A stretch of DNA of 64,000 bases from Streptomonospora nanhaiensis (GTDB lineage: Bacteria; Actinomycetota; Actinomycetes; Streptosporangiales; Streptosporangiaceae), in contig NZ_CP113264.1 in NCBI RefSeq assembly GCF_026642255.1, forward strand, positions 1,674,001-1,738,000, in the 5' to 3' direction. The number at the start of each line of letters is the position of its first letter. The first letter of the stretch is position 1. Of this stretch, positions 15,642-24,698 are shown one piece after another. Below the pieces are notes generated by a model, which ran no database searches, was not told where the DNA came from, and saw only the letters and a list, made by a program, of their open reading frames with translations. The position numbers and the translations under genes are program-made.

Positions 15642-16101
15642 GTGCGGGGGCCGTCCTCCTCCGGTACGGGCGGCGGGCCCGTCGGCGGGCCCGTCGGCGG
15701 GGCCGGTGGGCGCGCGGTCCGGGAGGAGGGGGCCGGTGCCGGGCGGTTCGGCGCGGGCGGGAGCGGGGCCGGTTCTGGCCGAAACCGACAACAGGAGGGG
15801 GGCTTCCTCCCCCGAAGGGGTCGAAAGTACGGTTTGAGGAGATGCCTGGGTGCCACGGATGTCCTCGTGCGACTGGTCTGACAAACCCGCCCCCACTATG
15901 ATCGGACTCCCTGCTCGTCCGTGGCCCACGCTAATCCCTGGGGTCGCGGTCCGGGAGGGGAACGCTGGAAAATACCAGCTGGTGAGCTGGTTCTCAGGGT
16001 GCCCTTGGGGCACAATGGGGCAAAAGTATTCAGGCGGGTATGCAACCTTCTCGTGGTACGAGGGCGTCGGGGAAGCGCACTCGTTCGTATCAGGAGGTTC
16101 G
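15642..16101. promoter_or_regulatory. Divergent intergenic region, sigma factor / DUF3145
   Basis: A 460-base divergent spacer. It holds a perfect 10-bp palindrome ACCAGCTGGT near 15974-15983 and a small hairpin GTGCCC-TTG-GGGCAC near 15999-16013, both upstream of the DUF3145 gene. AGGAGG at 16092-16097 is that gene's ribosome site. I see no gene here; promoters for both directions must lie inside. Confidence 0.5.
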
Positions 16102-16596
16102 GTGTCCGCACGTGGCGTCTTGTACGTCCACTCCGCGCCGGCGGCGCTGTGCCCACATGTCGAGTGGGCGGTCGCGGGCGTCGTTGGAGTACCCGTGAAA
16201 CTCGACTGGGTCGCCCAACCGGCGGCCCCCGGCAACCACCGGGCCGAGCTCAACTGGCAGGGGAAGCCGGGGACCGCGGGCGCAGTGGCCTCGGCGCTGA
16301 ACGAATGGCAGCGCCTGCGCTTCGAGGTGACCGAGGAGGGGTCGCCCGGGTGCGACGGCGTGCGCTACAGCTACACGCCGTCGCTCGGAATGTTCACCGC
16401 CGTCACCAGTGCCGCCGGCGAGGTCCTCGTGCCCGAGGGACGGCTGCGCCACGCCATGGAGCGTGCCGCCGCCGACGGGACCGACCTCGCGGCCGAGATC
16501 GAACTGCTCACCGGGCGCTCGTGGGACGAGGAGCTGGAGCCGTTCCGCTACGCGGGCGACGGCGCGCCCGTCCGCTGGCTCCACGCCGTGGGCTGA
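16102..16596 (+). CDS. DUF3145 conserved actinobacterial protein
   Basis: A 164-residue soluble protein. The N-terminus after the GTG reads SARGVLYVHSAPAALCPHVE and the next residues WAVAGVVGVPVKLDW complete the highly conserved opening of DUF3145, a family found almost only in actinobacteria. Start decided by this conserved opening and AGGAGG four bases upstream. The middle has RFEVTEEGSPGCDGVRYSYT and the end has a WDEELEPFRYA segment, also typical. No catalytic residues can be assigned. Its gene is monocistronic and convergent with the DUF1707 gene. The role is unknown, although the family is near-universal in streptomycete-like genomes. Confidence 0.9.
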   Translation: MSARGVLYVHSAPAALCPHVEWAVAGVVGVPVKLDWVAQPAAPGNHRAELNWQGKPGTAGAVASALNEWQRLRFEVTEEGSPGCDGVRYSYTPSLGMFTAVTSAAGEVLVPEGRLRHAMERAAADGTDLAAEIELLTGRSWDEELEPFRYAGDGAPVRWLHAVG

Positions 16597-16695
16597 CCCG
16601 GGACCGGGCCCGCCGCGCCGCGCCGCGTGCGCCGGGGCGGGTGCGGGCCCGTGCCCCCTCCGCGTCCCGGCGCGCGCCCGGACGCCGGAGCGGTC

Positions 16696-17166
16696 TCAGG
16701 GGGGTTCCTCCCCGCCGGGCCAGATGACCGAGGCCAGCAGGACGGCGGCCCAGATCCCCAGGGGCACCAGCGGCCAGTAGGGCACGAGTTCGCCGCCCAT
16801 CAGGCTGACCGTCCCCCACACGCCGGTGAGGGTGACCGCCACCCCCGTCCACCAGCGCCACTCGTCCCCCCACTCCCGCCGGGACAGGGAGAGGACGGAC
16901 AGGTCGCCCCCCGAGGGCGCCTCGCGGAACCGGGGATCGCGGCGCGGAGTCGCGCGGGGCGTCCCCGGACCGGGGTCGGGGAGGTCCTCCGTCAGCGGCC
17001 GCAGGTCGCCGACGAGCACCGCGGTGAGGGCCAGGCCCACCCGGCGGTCGTACTCCTCGTGGTCCAGGCGGCCCTCGACGAACGCGACGGTGAGGCGGTC
17101 GACCGCCTGGTCGCGCTCGGCGTCCGAGGCGCGTATCCGGTTCGGCGGCAGAGTTCGGCCTTCCAC
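16696..17166 (-). CDS. DUF1707 (SHOCT-like) membrane protein
   Basis: A 156-residue protein. Residues about 10-62 are a DUF1707 domain: RIRASDAERDQAVDRLTVAF followed by EGRLDHEEYDRRV, the short helical motif seen in many actinobacterial membrane proteins. A Pro/Arg-rich linker follows, then two hydrophobic helices (about 108-125 and 130-150) separated by ELVPYWPLVP. A GTG at 17166 is preferred because GGGGGTGGGA lies just before it; a GTG at 17199 in the same frame would add 11 residues. The role is unknown. Confidence 0.78.
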   Translation of the reverse strand: MEGRTLPPNRIRASDAERDQAVDRLTVAFVEGRLDHEEYDRRVGLALTAVLVGDLRPLTEDLPDPGPGTPRATPRRDPRFREAPSGGDLSVLSLSRREWGDEWRWWTGVAVTLTGVWGTVSLMGGELVPYWPLVPLGIWAAVLLASVIWPGGEEPP

Positions 17167-17280
17167 TTCCCACCCCCAGAGGCGCGAGTTGGTGACCACA
17201 CGATACGCGCCACGACCGGCGGGGAAAAGGGATCCGCGCCACTCGTTGAGACGCCTTGCGGGGTCCTGTCGAACCGCAGG

Positions 17281-18087
17281 TCAGGAGGCCAGCCAGCGGG
17301 CGACGGCGCGGCAGGTGGAGGGGTCCGCGCCGCCGACCAGGCCGGTGTGCTCGTAGGGCCCCCGGTACCCGAAGGGGGAGCCGTCCAGACGGGTGACCAG
17401 ACCGCCCACCTCCTCCAGGACGAGCGCGGGCGCGGCCACGTCCCAGTCGCGCACCGGCACGTCCTTCACGAACAGGTGCGCCGATCCGTCGGCGATCAGG
17501 CACAGCTTCAGGGAGATGCTCCCGCTCTCCAGGTACCCGCCGTAGCCGAAGTGCTCCCGGACCCGGCGGGCGATCCCCCGGGGCTCGGGGGTGTTGTCGG
17601 TGAGCACGCCCCGCCCGGGCGGGGCGGCTTCGAGCGGGGGGAGGGAGCGCCCGTCGCGGCGCGCGCCCTGCCCGCGCACGGCGGTGTACAGGGTCTCCGA
17701 CTCCGGTGCGAACACCGCGGCGACCTCCGGCCGGCCCCCGATCACCAGCGCGGCCTGGGTGACGTACCCGGGGAACCCGTGCGCGTAGCTCGCCGTCCCG
17801 TCGACCGGGTCGATCAGCCAGTACCGGGGCGGCCGCTCCCGGCGCAGCGACGCGGGGTCCTCCTCGCTGACCACGGGGATGCGGCCGTCGATCGCGGCCA
17901 GGCGCTCCGACAGCGCCCGGTGGGCCAGGGCGTCGGCCCCGGCCTTGAACTGGTCCCCGTCCCAGACCCCGCCGCGCGCGGCCGGGTCGGAGCGCCAGGT
18001 GCGGAGCCGGTCGCCGACCGCCACGACCGCCTCGGCCATCGCCTCCGACAGGGGGTGGGAGGGGCTCGGGTACGGACCGGGGGTCAT
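17281..18087 (-). CDS. Inositol monophosphatase-family phosphatase
   Basis: A 268-residue Mg-dependent phosphatase of the IMPase/CysQ superfamily. All metal-site motifs are present: VVSEEDP (about residue 72), WLIDPVDGTASYAHGFPGY (about 92) and VRDWDVAAPALVLEEVGG (about 215). It could act on inositol phosphate, a histidinol phosphate or 3'-phosphoadenosine nucleotides; the sequence does not decide. The ATG overlaps the stop of the upstream ATP-grasp gene by 4 bases (ATGA), so the two are coupled and may act on the same metabolite. Confidence 0.9.
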   Translation of the reverse strand: MTPGPYPSPSHPLSEAMAEAVVAVGDRLRTWRSDPAARGGVWDGDQFKAGADALAHRALSERLAAIDGRIPVVSEEDPASLRRERPPRYWLIDPVDGTASYAHGFPGYVTQAALVIGGRPEVAAVFAPESETLYTAVRGQGARRDGRSLPPLEAAPPGRGVLTDNTPEPRGIARRVREHFGYGGYLESGSISLKLCLIADGSAHLFVKDVPVRDWDVAAPALVLEEVGGLVTRLDGSPFGYRGPYEHTGLVGGADPSTCRAVARWLAS

Positions 18088-19193
18088 CGCGCACGCGCCG
18101 GGGCGACGGGGACGGCGGCCGGAGCCGGCCCCCCGGGCGGCTCCGGCGGTGCGGTGGTCCCCCGCGGTCCGGGGGCGCGCGTGCCAGCCGGGGCGGGGGA
18201 GAGGCCGTGCGAGGCGAAGCCGGCCTCGCTGATGAACTCGTCCGTCCACCGCCGCACCATCGCCACGCCCTCACGCCATTCGTCGGTGAGCCTGGGGCCG
18301 CCGGAGACGGCCTGCCGGAGCAGCCCGGCGATCTCGTCCACCCCGGCGGCCGCGGTCAGCGCCGCCGTCGAGGAGAAGCGCGGGTTGATCTCGAAGACCC
18401 TCGGGCGGCCCGCCCCGTCCAGGGCCAGCTGCACGTTGAAGGGTCCGTCGGCGTGCATCGCGGCCTGGACGGCCCGGCAGGTCCGGGCCACCTCGTGGTG
18501 GCGCCGCGTCACCGCGTACCTGGTGACCCCCTGCTTGAGGAGGACCTCCTTGGGCACGACGGCCTGGACGGCGCCGTCGCGCCACACCACCACCGAGACC
18601 GTGTACTCCGGTCCGGTGATCCGCTCCTGCACGATGAGCTCGTCGGCCGCGTAGCCGCTCTCGGCCACGGCCCGTGCCACGTCGCGGACCGACTCGACGA
18701 CCGTCACCCCGCGGCTGCCGCGCCCTCTGCGCGGTTTGACGACGAGGCCGTCCGGGGCGGCGGGCTCCGGCGCGCAGGGCCGCTCCGAGGCGAGCCAGGT
18801 GCGGGGGGTCCCGATGCCGGCGCGCTCCAGCTCCCGCATGAGGACGTACTTGTCCAGGCAGGCGGCGACGAACTCCGGCCGGGGCAGGAGCACGGACAGG
18901 CCGTCCCCGGAGAGCTCGCCGGCCCGGATCAGCTCCTCGTCCACGAGCGGGACGATCGCGACGGCCCCCTCCTCGGCGCACAGGGCCCTCATCCGCGGCA
19001 GGAACGCCTCGCTGTCCCCGGGCGGGACCAGGTGGCCGCGGTCGGCGAGGTACAGGCCGGGAGCGGCGGGGTCGATGTCGGTGGCCACCACACGGAACCC
19101 CTGCTCCCGCAGGTGGAGGATGGTGCCGGGGGTGGGAGCGGACCCCGCTGTCGTGACGACGACGGTCGGTCTGCTCGGCGTCTGCTGTGGCAC
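18084..19193 (-). CDS. ATP-grasp ligase, carbamoyl-phosphate-synthase-like
   Basis: A 369-residue ATP-dependent carboxylate-amine (or thiol) ligase type enzyme. An N-terminal Rossmann-like part (TVVVTTAGSAPTPGTILHL) precedes the ATP-grasp fold. The fold has the ATP loop VVKPRRGRGSRGV (about 145), QERITGPEYTVSV (about 192) and the metal-binding VFEINPRFSS (about 266). The last 45 residues are a Pro/Ala/Gly-rich tail, probably disordered. GTG 19193 is preferred to GTG 19202 because GGAAGG sits nine bases ahead. The gene overlaps the IMPase-like gene by 4 bases. Such pairs suggest conjugation followed by dephosphorylation, but the substrate is unknown. Confidence 0.85.
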   Translation of the reverse strand: MPQQTPSRPTVVVTTAGSAPTPGTILHLREQGFRVVATDIDPAAPGLYLADRGHLVPPGDSEAFLPRMRALCAEEGAVAIVPLVDEELIRAGELSGDGLSVLLPRPEFVAACLDKYVLMRELERAGIGTPRTWLASERPCAPEPAAPDGLVVKPRRGRGSRGVTVVESVRDVARAVAESGYAADELIVQERITGPEYTVSVVVWRDGAVQAVVPKEVLLKQGVTRYAVTRRHHEVARTCRAVQAAMHADGPFNVQLALDGAGRPRVFEINPRFSSTAALTAAAGVDEIAGLLRQAVSGGPRLTDEWREGVAMVRRWTDEFISEAGFASHGLSPAPAGTRAPGPRGTTAPPEPPGGPAPAAVPVAPARAR

Positions 19194-19352
19194 CGGTTGC
19201 ACCCTTCCAAGCGTGTTCGGGAGGCGGGCCGGGGGACAGCCCGAGCCTAGACCGCGAGGCGCCGGGAAGCCCGTGATTGGCCGAATCCGGTTGCCGGGAC
19301 AACCGGACGGGCGGGTTGCGCGTGTATCAGGAGCCCCCGGGAGGAAAGGGCC

Positions 19353-19388
19353 GGGGGCGGTCGGCGCCGTGTCGCGCCGACCGCCCCC
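19353..19388 (-). terminator. Hairpin after the YbhB-like gene
   Basis: A perfect 15-bp inverted repeat (19353-19367 and 19374-19388, loop of six) starts 30 bases past the minus-strand stop at 19418. Confidence 0.8.
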
Positions 19389-19417
19389 TCGGGTTCACGC
19401 GGGATCCGTCCGCGGAC

Positions 19418-19948
19418 CTACTCCTGCTCGTACACCGGTGTGACGAGGGCGCGGCCGATCGCGTGCGAGAACAGGTTGAAGCCGAGGAAGGCCGGGCTCG
19501 CCGACCCGTCCACGTCGAGGCGGGGGACGTCCACCGCGTGCACCGCGAAGAAGTAGCGGTGCGGTCCGTGCCCCGCGGGCGGAGCGGCGCCCACGTAGCG
19601 GTGGCCGCCGGCGTCGTTGCGCAGGGTGACGGCTCCCTCGGGGAGTCCGGAACCGTCACCGGCGCCCGTCGCCAGTTCCGTGACCCCGACGGGGATGTTC
19701 GCCACGGCCCAGTGCCAGAAGCCGCTGGCGGTGGGCGCGTCGGGGTCGAAGCAGGTGACGGCGAAGCTCCGCGTCCCCTCGGGGAAGCCGCTCCAGGCCA
19801 GGTGCGGCGAGGCGTCCTCGCCTCCGGCGCCCATGATCCCGCTGACCTGGGCGGTGGGCAGGGTCTGCCCGTCGGCGACGTCGTCGCTGGTCACGGTGAA
19901 CGGCGCGACCTGGGGCAGGAAGTCGTAGGGGGAGGGTGGCGTGGCCAC
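19418..19948 (-). CDS. YbhB/YbcL family PEBP (Raf-kinase-inhibitor-like) protein
   Basis: A 176-residue soluble phosphatidylethanolamine-binding-protein fold. The family signature [20 protein letters not shown] (20 residues, about 66-85) carries the ligand-pocket Asp-Pro-Asp. [15 protein letters not shown] (about 133) is the second conserved strand. It starts at GTG 19948 with AAGGAGG eight bases upstream. There is no signal peptide, so it is probably cytosolic. Bacterial members have no settled function. It is monocistronic and ends at a strong hairpin. Confidence 0.92.
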   Translation of the reverse strand: MATPPSPYDFLPQVAPFTVTSDDVADGQTLPTAQVSGIMGAGGEDASPHLAWSGFPEGTRSFAVTCFDPDAPTASGFWHWAVANIPVGVTELATGAGDGSGLPEGAVTLRNDAGGHRYVGAAPPAGHGPHRYFFAVHAVDVPRLDVDGSASPAFLGFNLFSHAIGRALVTPVYEQE

Positions 19949-20233
19949 GGAAGGGGCCTCCTTCGTTCGTCTGGGTCGGCTGCCTCCGCCCGGCCGGGCG
20001 GGCCCGGAGGGCGGACTCTACGAACATACGCCCCGGCGGCCGTGCCCGCTGCGGGCCGCGGCCCCGTGTCGGCCGGCCCCGGAAGGGGGAGCCCGCCGGG
20101 GCGGGGGCCGCGCGGCCCGCCCCCGCGGATGGCGGGGAGGGGGCGCAGACAACAAACCGACCGGGCGGTACGGTGCTTGTCGACACGGGGGAACGCACCC
20201 GAGCCGGTCCCCGGACACCGACAGGGAGTCGCC

Positions 20234-21199
20234 ATGACCACTCGCTGGGGCATCACCATCCCGCTGGAGGGCGTCCCGCTGCCCGACCAGCGCGCCGTCG
20301 TCGAGCAGATGCCGGACCTGGGCTACACCGACGTGTGGTCGGCCGAGGCCGCCGGCACCGACGCGTTCACCCCGCTGGCCCTGGCCAGCGTCTGGGCGCC
20401 CGCGCTGCGCCTCGGCACGGCGATCGTGCCCGCGTACACGCGCGGCCCCGCCACCCTGGCGATGAGCGCGGCGACCATGGCCGCGGCGGCGCCGGGCAGG
20501 TTCGCCCTGGGGATCGGCACCTCCTCCAACGTGATCGTGGAACGCTGGAACTCCATCCCGTTCGACGAGCCGTACAAGAAGGTGCGCGACACCGTGCGGT
20601 TCCTGCGGACCGCGCTCACCGGCCGGAAGGTCACGGCCGACTACGACACGTTCAGCGTCCGGGGCTTCACCCTCGGCGCGGTTCCCGAGCAGGCCCCGCC
20701 GCTGCTGGTGGCGGCCCTGCGGCCGGGCATGCTCAGGCTCGCGGGCCGCGAGGGCGACGGCGCCGTCGTCAACTGGCTCTCGGCCGAGGACGTGCGCACG
20801 GTCGCCCCGTACGTCCGCGGGGCCGGGGAGGACAAGGAGATCGTGGCCAGGATCTTCGTCGCCCCCGACACCGACCCGGACACCGCCCGCGGGATCGGCA
20901 GACGGGCCGTGGCCGCCTACCTCAACGTCCCCGTGTACCGGGCCTTCCACGAGTGGCTGGGGCGTGAGGAGCTGAACCCGATGTGGAGCAAGTGGGACGA
21001 GGGGGACCGCAAGGGAGCCCTGGCCGCGATCCCCGATTCGGTGGTGGACGAGCTGATCGTGCACGGTCCCGCCGAGTACTGCCGCGAGCGCGTGCGGGCC
21101 TACGCGGACAACGGTGTGACGACCCCGGTGCTGGCCCCGATCGGGCAGGCGTCCGCGGACCCGGCGGCCCTCGTGCGGGCCCTGGCCCCCGGGGACTGA
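20234..21199 (+). CDS. LLM-class (luciferase-like) F420-dependent oxidoreductase
   Basis: A 321-residue TIM-barrel flavin/F420 oxidoreductase. The barrel start WGITIPLEGVP and DLGYTDVWSAEAAGTDAFTP are typical, as are LGTAIVPAYTRGPATLAM (about 57), GRFALGIGTSSNVIVERWN (about 90) and RPGMLRLAGREGDGAVVNWL (about 165). This pattern is nearest to the F420-dependent members found in mycobacteria and streptomycetes. The substrate is unknown. AGGGAG lies five bases before the ATG. It is convergent with the PucR gene with only 27 bases between, sharing a hairpin. Confidence 0.88.
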   Translation: MTTRWGITIPLEGVPLPDQRAVVEQMPDLGYTDVWSAEAAGTDAFTPLALASVWAPALRLGTAIVPAYTRGPATLAMSAATMAAAAPGRFALGIGTSSNVIVERWNSIPFDEPYKKVRDTVRFLRTALTGRKVTADYDTFSVRGFTLGAVPEQAPPLLVAALRPGMLRLAGREGDGAVVNWLSAEDVRTVAPYVRGAGEDKEIVARIFVAPDTDPDTARGIGRRAVAAYLNVPVYRAFHEWLGREELNPMWSKWDEGDRKGALAAIPDSVVDELIVHGPAEYCRERVRAYADNGVTTPVLAPIGQASADPAALVRALAPGD

Positions 21200-21215
21200 C
21201 CGGAGCGCCCGGGGC

Positions 21216-21245
21216 GGCGGAGGGCGCTACCCGCCGCCCTCCGCC
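21216..21245. terminator. Bidirectional hairpin between LLM and PucR genes
   Basis: An 11-bp perfect stem (21216-21226 and 21235-21245) whose loop contains the PucR stop codon. It overlaps the 3' end of the minus-strand gene. Confidence 0.65.
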
Positions 21246-22450
21246 AGGGGGCCGAGCAGGCCGCGCGCCCGCAGCACCAGCTCCAGCTCGAAGCGCTCGG
21301 CCGGGTCGCGCAGCCGCTCGCCGAACAGCTCCTCCAGCCGGCGCATCCGGTAGCGCACCGTCTGGGGGTGTATGCGCAGCCGGTCCGCCGCCTCGTTGGC
21401 GTTCAGCCCCGACTCCAGCCAGGCCAGCAGGGTGTCGGCCATGCGCTCGCGCTGCGGCGCGCGGAGCCCCGCCAGCGGGGCCAGCCGGGTCCGCGCCATC
21501 TCGCCCACCAGCGCCGGGTCGCGCGTCAGCAGCAGGGCGGGGAGGTGGTCGCTCCACCGCAGCACGCCCCCGCCGGTGACGAGCCCGGCCCTCACCAGCT
21601 CGGCGAGGTCGCGGGCACGCGCCAGAGACACGGGCACCCGGTCCAGGGGGACGCTCGGACCGAGCACCGCGTCGGCCCCGCGCAGCGAGCGCTCCAGCGA
21701 CCGCAGCCTGCCGGGCCCCTCCGGATCGGGCACCAGCGCGCACGGCTCCGCCCGGTCCAGGTCGGCCAGCACGTCCGGGGGCAGGACGGCCGTCCGGCCG
21801 ACCGGGCCGTCCCGGAGCAGCAGGGCCACGGCCACCCGCCCGGGGGCCCGCCACCGGGCGGCCCCGGCCAGCGCCGACACCGCGCGCGCGTCGTACTCCG
21901 TGCCCGTCTCGGCCAGCAGCGCCTCCAACAGGCGGACCCGGCGCCGGTGCAGGGCGTCCGCGCCGGCGCCGCGCACCCGGGCGTGCCCCTCGGCGGCGGC
22001 GCCCGAGACCTCCTCCTGGAACACGAAGATCGCCTCGCCCACCACGCCCATGTGCTCGCGGGTGAGGGCGTCCGCGGCGGCGAGCCTCCGCCACGCCACG
22101 GCGGCCGCCGCGCGCATCCCCGTGTGCAGGCACTCCAGGGTGCGCCCGTGCCGTGCCTCGGCGGCGCCCAGCGCCCGGAACTCCGAGGCCAGCGCGTCCG
22201 CGAGCGCGGGCGAGGGGCCGCCGACCTCCACCCGGTCCAGGAAGCCGTGCACACCGGCCGCGAGCGCCCGGCGCAGCCTCTCGGCGTCGGCGGGCCCCAG
22301 GGGGGCCGAGTGCTCACGCGACCTGCGCCGGAGGTCCTCCAGGGCCTCCTCGACGAGGGAGGGGACCTGTGCGCGCAGCCGCGCGCCGAGTTCCGGCGGG
22401 ATCCGCGAGAACGGTTCCGTCCCGCGGCCCTCCCGCAGTGGCTGGGTCAT
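21227..22450 (-). CDS. PucR-family transcriptional regulator
   Basis: A 407-residue cytosolic regulator. The C-terminal PucR-type helix-turn-helix (HTH_30) is clear: LLAWLESGLNANEAADRLRI, then HPQTVRYRMRRLEELFGERL (about residues 340-380). The N-terminal 150 residues are helical, and the centre (about 180-300) resembles the GGDEF-like sensor region of CdaR/PucR proteins. The ATG at 22450 has the near-perfect site GGAGGTGA. The ligand and targets are unknown. The nearest divergent gene is the lipoprotein 455 bases away, which might be a target. Confidence 0.9.
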   Translation of the reverse strand: MTQPLREGRGTEPFSRIPPELGARLRAQVPSLVEEALEDLRRRSREHSAPLGPADAERLRRALAAGVHGFLDRVEVGGPSPALADALASEFRALGAAEARHGRTLECLHTGMRAAAAVAWRRLAAADALTREHMGVVGEAIFVFQEEVSGAAAEGHARVRGAGADALHRRRVRLLEALLAETGTEYDARAVSALAGAARWRAPGRVAVALLLRDGPVGRTAVLPPDVLADLDRAEPCALVPDPEGPGRLRSLERSLRGADAVLGPSVPLDRVPVSLARARDLAELVRAGLVTGGGVLRWSDHLPALLLTRDPALVGEMARTRLAPLAGLRAPQRERMADTLLAWLESGLNANEAADRLRIHPQTVRYRMRRLEELFGERLRDPAERFELELVLRARGLLGPLAEGGG

Positions 22451-22905
22451 GTCACCTCCGGCGCGGACGCGCGGCGGAGCCGCCCGTGGCACGCCCGCGC
22501 GTGCTCTGTGCGCCAGAAAGTACGGGTCTCGGCGGGACCCGACGCGGTGACGGGTACCACACGGTTCCATATCACCAGAGCCCGGACGCGCGGACAACCC
22601 CGCCCCCGCGGGGGCGGGCGCCGCCGGAGGCCGGCGGCGCCCGGTCCGGGGCCTTCCCCGTCCGCCCTCCGGGGGCCGTCCGCGTCGCGCGCCCTCCGCG
22701 CGTCCGCCCGGGGCGCGGGGCGCGGGGCGCCGGGGCCCGGACGGGCCCGTCGGCGGTGCGTCTTCGCGGGGGCGGGCGGGGCGGGAGGACCGCGCCCTGC
22801 CCGGAGGGCGCCGGGAACCCGGCGGTGCGCACCGGTGGTCACCGGACGGGTGGATGCGGTAACAATGGTGCGGACGCCCCGCCCGCCCCCTTCGGAAGGC
22901 CCCCC
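22451..22905. other. Low-complexity divergent spacer with orphan hairpin
   Basis: A 455-base region upstream of both the PucR and lipoprotein genes. It contains a perfect 12-bp stem (22616-22627 and 22631-22642, loop AGG) next to a CGCCCCCGCGGGGGCG palindrome. A 200-base G/C-only-like stretch follows. The hairpin has no gene ending before it on either strand. The frames here give Arg/Pro/Gly-rich, improbable proteins. Confidence 0.5.
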
Positions 22906-23406
22906 ATGCGACGGCTGCTGCCCGCCCTGCCCCTGGCCCTGCTCCTCGCCGTGACGGCCTGCGCGGGAGGGGAGGAGCAGGAGGAGGCCGCCGGGCAGAC
23001 GGAGGAGACGGACGCGGGGGCGGGAGGGGACGCGGCGCCGGACGCCGACACCGAGGCCGACGCCCTGCGCGCCGCCGGGGGGTTCGTCGCCTCGCTCCAG
23101 GCCGTCGACGGCGAGGCGGGCTGCGCCCTGATCGATCCCGCCGCCCAGAACGTGCTGGTCGAGGCGCACGGGGGCGCCGACTGCGCCGAGGCCTTCCCCG
23201 CCTACGCCGAGTCCCTCCCGGACGCGGAGGGGGCCGAGGTCGGGGACGCCGTGATGGGGACCGACCTGGACGGGGACACCCCGATCGCCACGGTCACCCT
23301 GGTCTTCCCGGGGGAGGACGACCCCGGAGTCCTGGAGATGCGCCAGGACTCCGACGACCAGTGGCTGGCCACCCGGCTGCCCGGCACGACCCTGGGCGGA
23401 GCCTGA
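22906..23406 (+). CDS. Secreted lipoprotein, unknown function
   Basis: A 166-residue protein with a lipoprotein signal: MRRLLPALPLALLLAVTAC, the lipobox being V-T-A-C with Cys19. An acidic Glu/Gly/Asp-rich linker (about 20-48) leads to a domain of about 110 residues with two cysteines (GCALID, DCAEAF). Its fold, LRAAGGFVASLQAVDGEAGC at the start and LEMRQDSDDQWLATRLPG at the end, resembles small NTF2/DUF4878-like domains of actinomycete lipoproteins (inference). GGAAGG lies six bases upstream of the ATG. It should sit on the outer face of the membrane. Confidence 0.82.
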   Translation: MRRLLPALPLALLLAVTACAGGEEQEEAAGQTEETDAGAGGDAAPDADTEADALRAAGGFVASLQAVDGEAGCALIDPAAQNVLVEAHGGADCAEAFPAYAESLPDAEGAEVGDAVMGTDLDGDTPIATVTLVFPGEDDPGVLEMRQDSDDQWLATRLPGTTLGGA

Positions 23407-23582
23407 GGAACGGTCCCGGGAGACGCGGGGCGCGGCCGGGCGCGGTGACCGTCCCGGGCCGCGGGGTCCCGCCCCGCCGCCGAAGGTCCGCCGGGCGCTC
23501 CCGGGAGCGGGGTTCCCGGACGGGCCGCAGGCCCGGACGGCCCCACCGCGGAACGGGGAGCCGGGGCCGCGGAGGCGCGGGC

Positions 23583-24482
23583 TCAGGTGAAGAGGACGTA
23601 GCCCAGGATCATCCCGCCCGCCACGACCACCACGGCCAGGAGCGGCCAGAGCCGGTCGGCGACGGCCCCCGCGGCGGAGGCCGCCGGGGCCGAGGGGGAG
23701 ACATCCGCATGGTCGGGGAACTTCTGCGCACCGGTCACATCGCCTGTGATACCAGACACGATGGGTTCCGCGGAGTCCTCCCCGGCCCCGGAGGCAGCGG
23801 GGCGGGGGGTGGAGGCCCCGTGTTCTGCCTGGTCGGAGTGCTGTTCCTCCCCAGCGGAGGGCTCGGGGTTTTTTGTCGCTCTTTTTCTGGCCGCGTCCGG
23901 AAAGGCGTGGTCCGCCCGAAAGGTCTCCCGTGTTCCGGCGGCCCCGCCGGCCGCGCCCGTCCCGGCGTCCTCCCTGCTCCGGCCGGCCTCCGGCGGCTCC
24001 TCCGGCCCGGCCGCCTCCGTGCTCCCGGGCCCGGCGGGGGCGAAGCCGTACTTCGCCTCCAGGGCCGCGGCGAAGCGCGCCGCCAGTGAGGCCGACACGG
24101 CGCTGACCGTGCCGGCGTCCAGTTCGGCGAACCGGCCGGTGAGGACCAGGTCGGTGTCGACGCCGACGACCGTCCTCCCTGCCTCGGCCCGCAGCCGCGC
24201 GGTCACCGTCGCCGAGGCGCCTCCCGCGCCCCGGCTGGCCCGCCCGGACGCCTCGACCACCGCCCGGCGCGCCCCCTCGTCCAGCTCCGTGAAACGGGCG
24301 GTGCCGGAGTAGGCGGCCACGAGCGGGCCGACCTTCACCCGCACCGCACCGGAGTACAGGGGGCCGTCGACGCCGGTCAGTCTCACGCCGGGCACGCACG
24401 GGGCCACCGCCTCCACGTCGGTGAGCAGGCGCCACACGCGCCCGACCGGCGCGTTCACGGTGAACTCGGTGCTGATCCTCAC
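23583..24482 (-). CDS. SRPBCC/CoxG-type protein with C-terminal membrane anchor
   Basis: A 299-residue protein. Residues 1-150 form an SRPBCC (START-like) ligand-binding fold of the CoxG type: MRISTEFTVNAPVGRVWRLL, CVPGVRLTGVDG, and VSASLAARFAAALEAKYGF. CoxG proteins help assemble molybdenum CO/xanthine dehydrogenases, but no such enzyme is nearby. Residues about 150-270 are a charged, Ala/Glu-rich disordered linker. Residues about 276-297 are one hydrophobic helix, so the protein is likely tail-anchored with the domain facing the cytoplasm. It lies downstream of the IclR gene on the same strand; the 216-base gap leaves cotranscription uncertain. Confidence 0.82.
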   Translation of the reverse strand: MRISTEFTVNAPVGRVWRLLTDVEAVAPCVPGVRLTGVDGPLYSGAVRVKVGPLVAAYSGTARFTELDEGARRAVVEASGRASRGAGGASATVTARLRAEAGRTVVGVDTDLVLTGRFAELDAGTVSAVSASLAARFAAALEAKYGFAPAGPGSTEAAGPEEPPEAGRSREDAGTGAAGGAAGTRETFRADHAFPDAARKRATKNPEPSAGEEQHSDQAEHGASTPRPAASGAGEDSAEPIVSGITGDVTGAQKFPDHADVSPSAPAASAAGAVADRLWPLLAVVVVAGGMILGYVLFT

Positions 24483-24698
24483 GGGGCGGTCTCCACTCGG
24501 GCCCTGGGGGAGGGGTGGGCCCCGGCGGGCCGTGCCCGGGGTCCGTCGACAGGCCGGCGGACCCGTCCTCCGGAATCCGCCGACGCCGCCAGCGTACGCA
24601 CCGCGCGGAGCCGGGGCGATCCGTCCGGGGCACGGGGGCGGACCCCTCCGCCGCGGCCGGCCCTCCGCACCGTCCCGGCACCGCCCCGGGGCCGGGGG

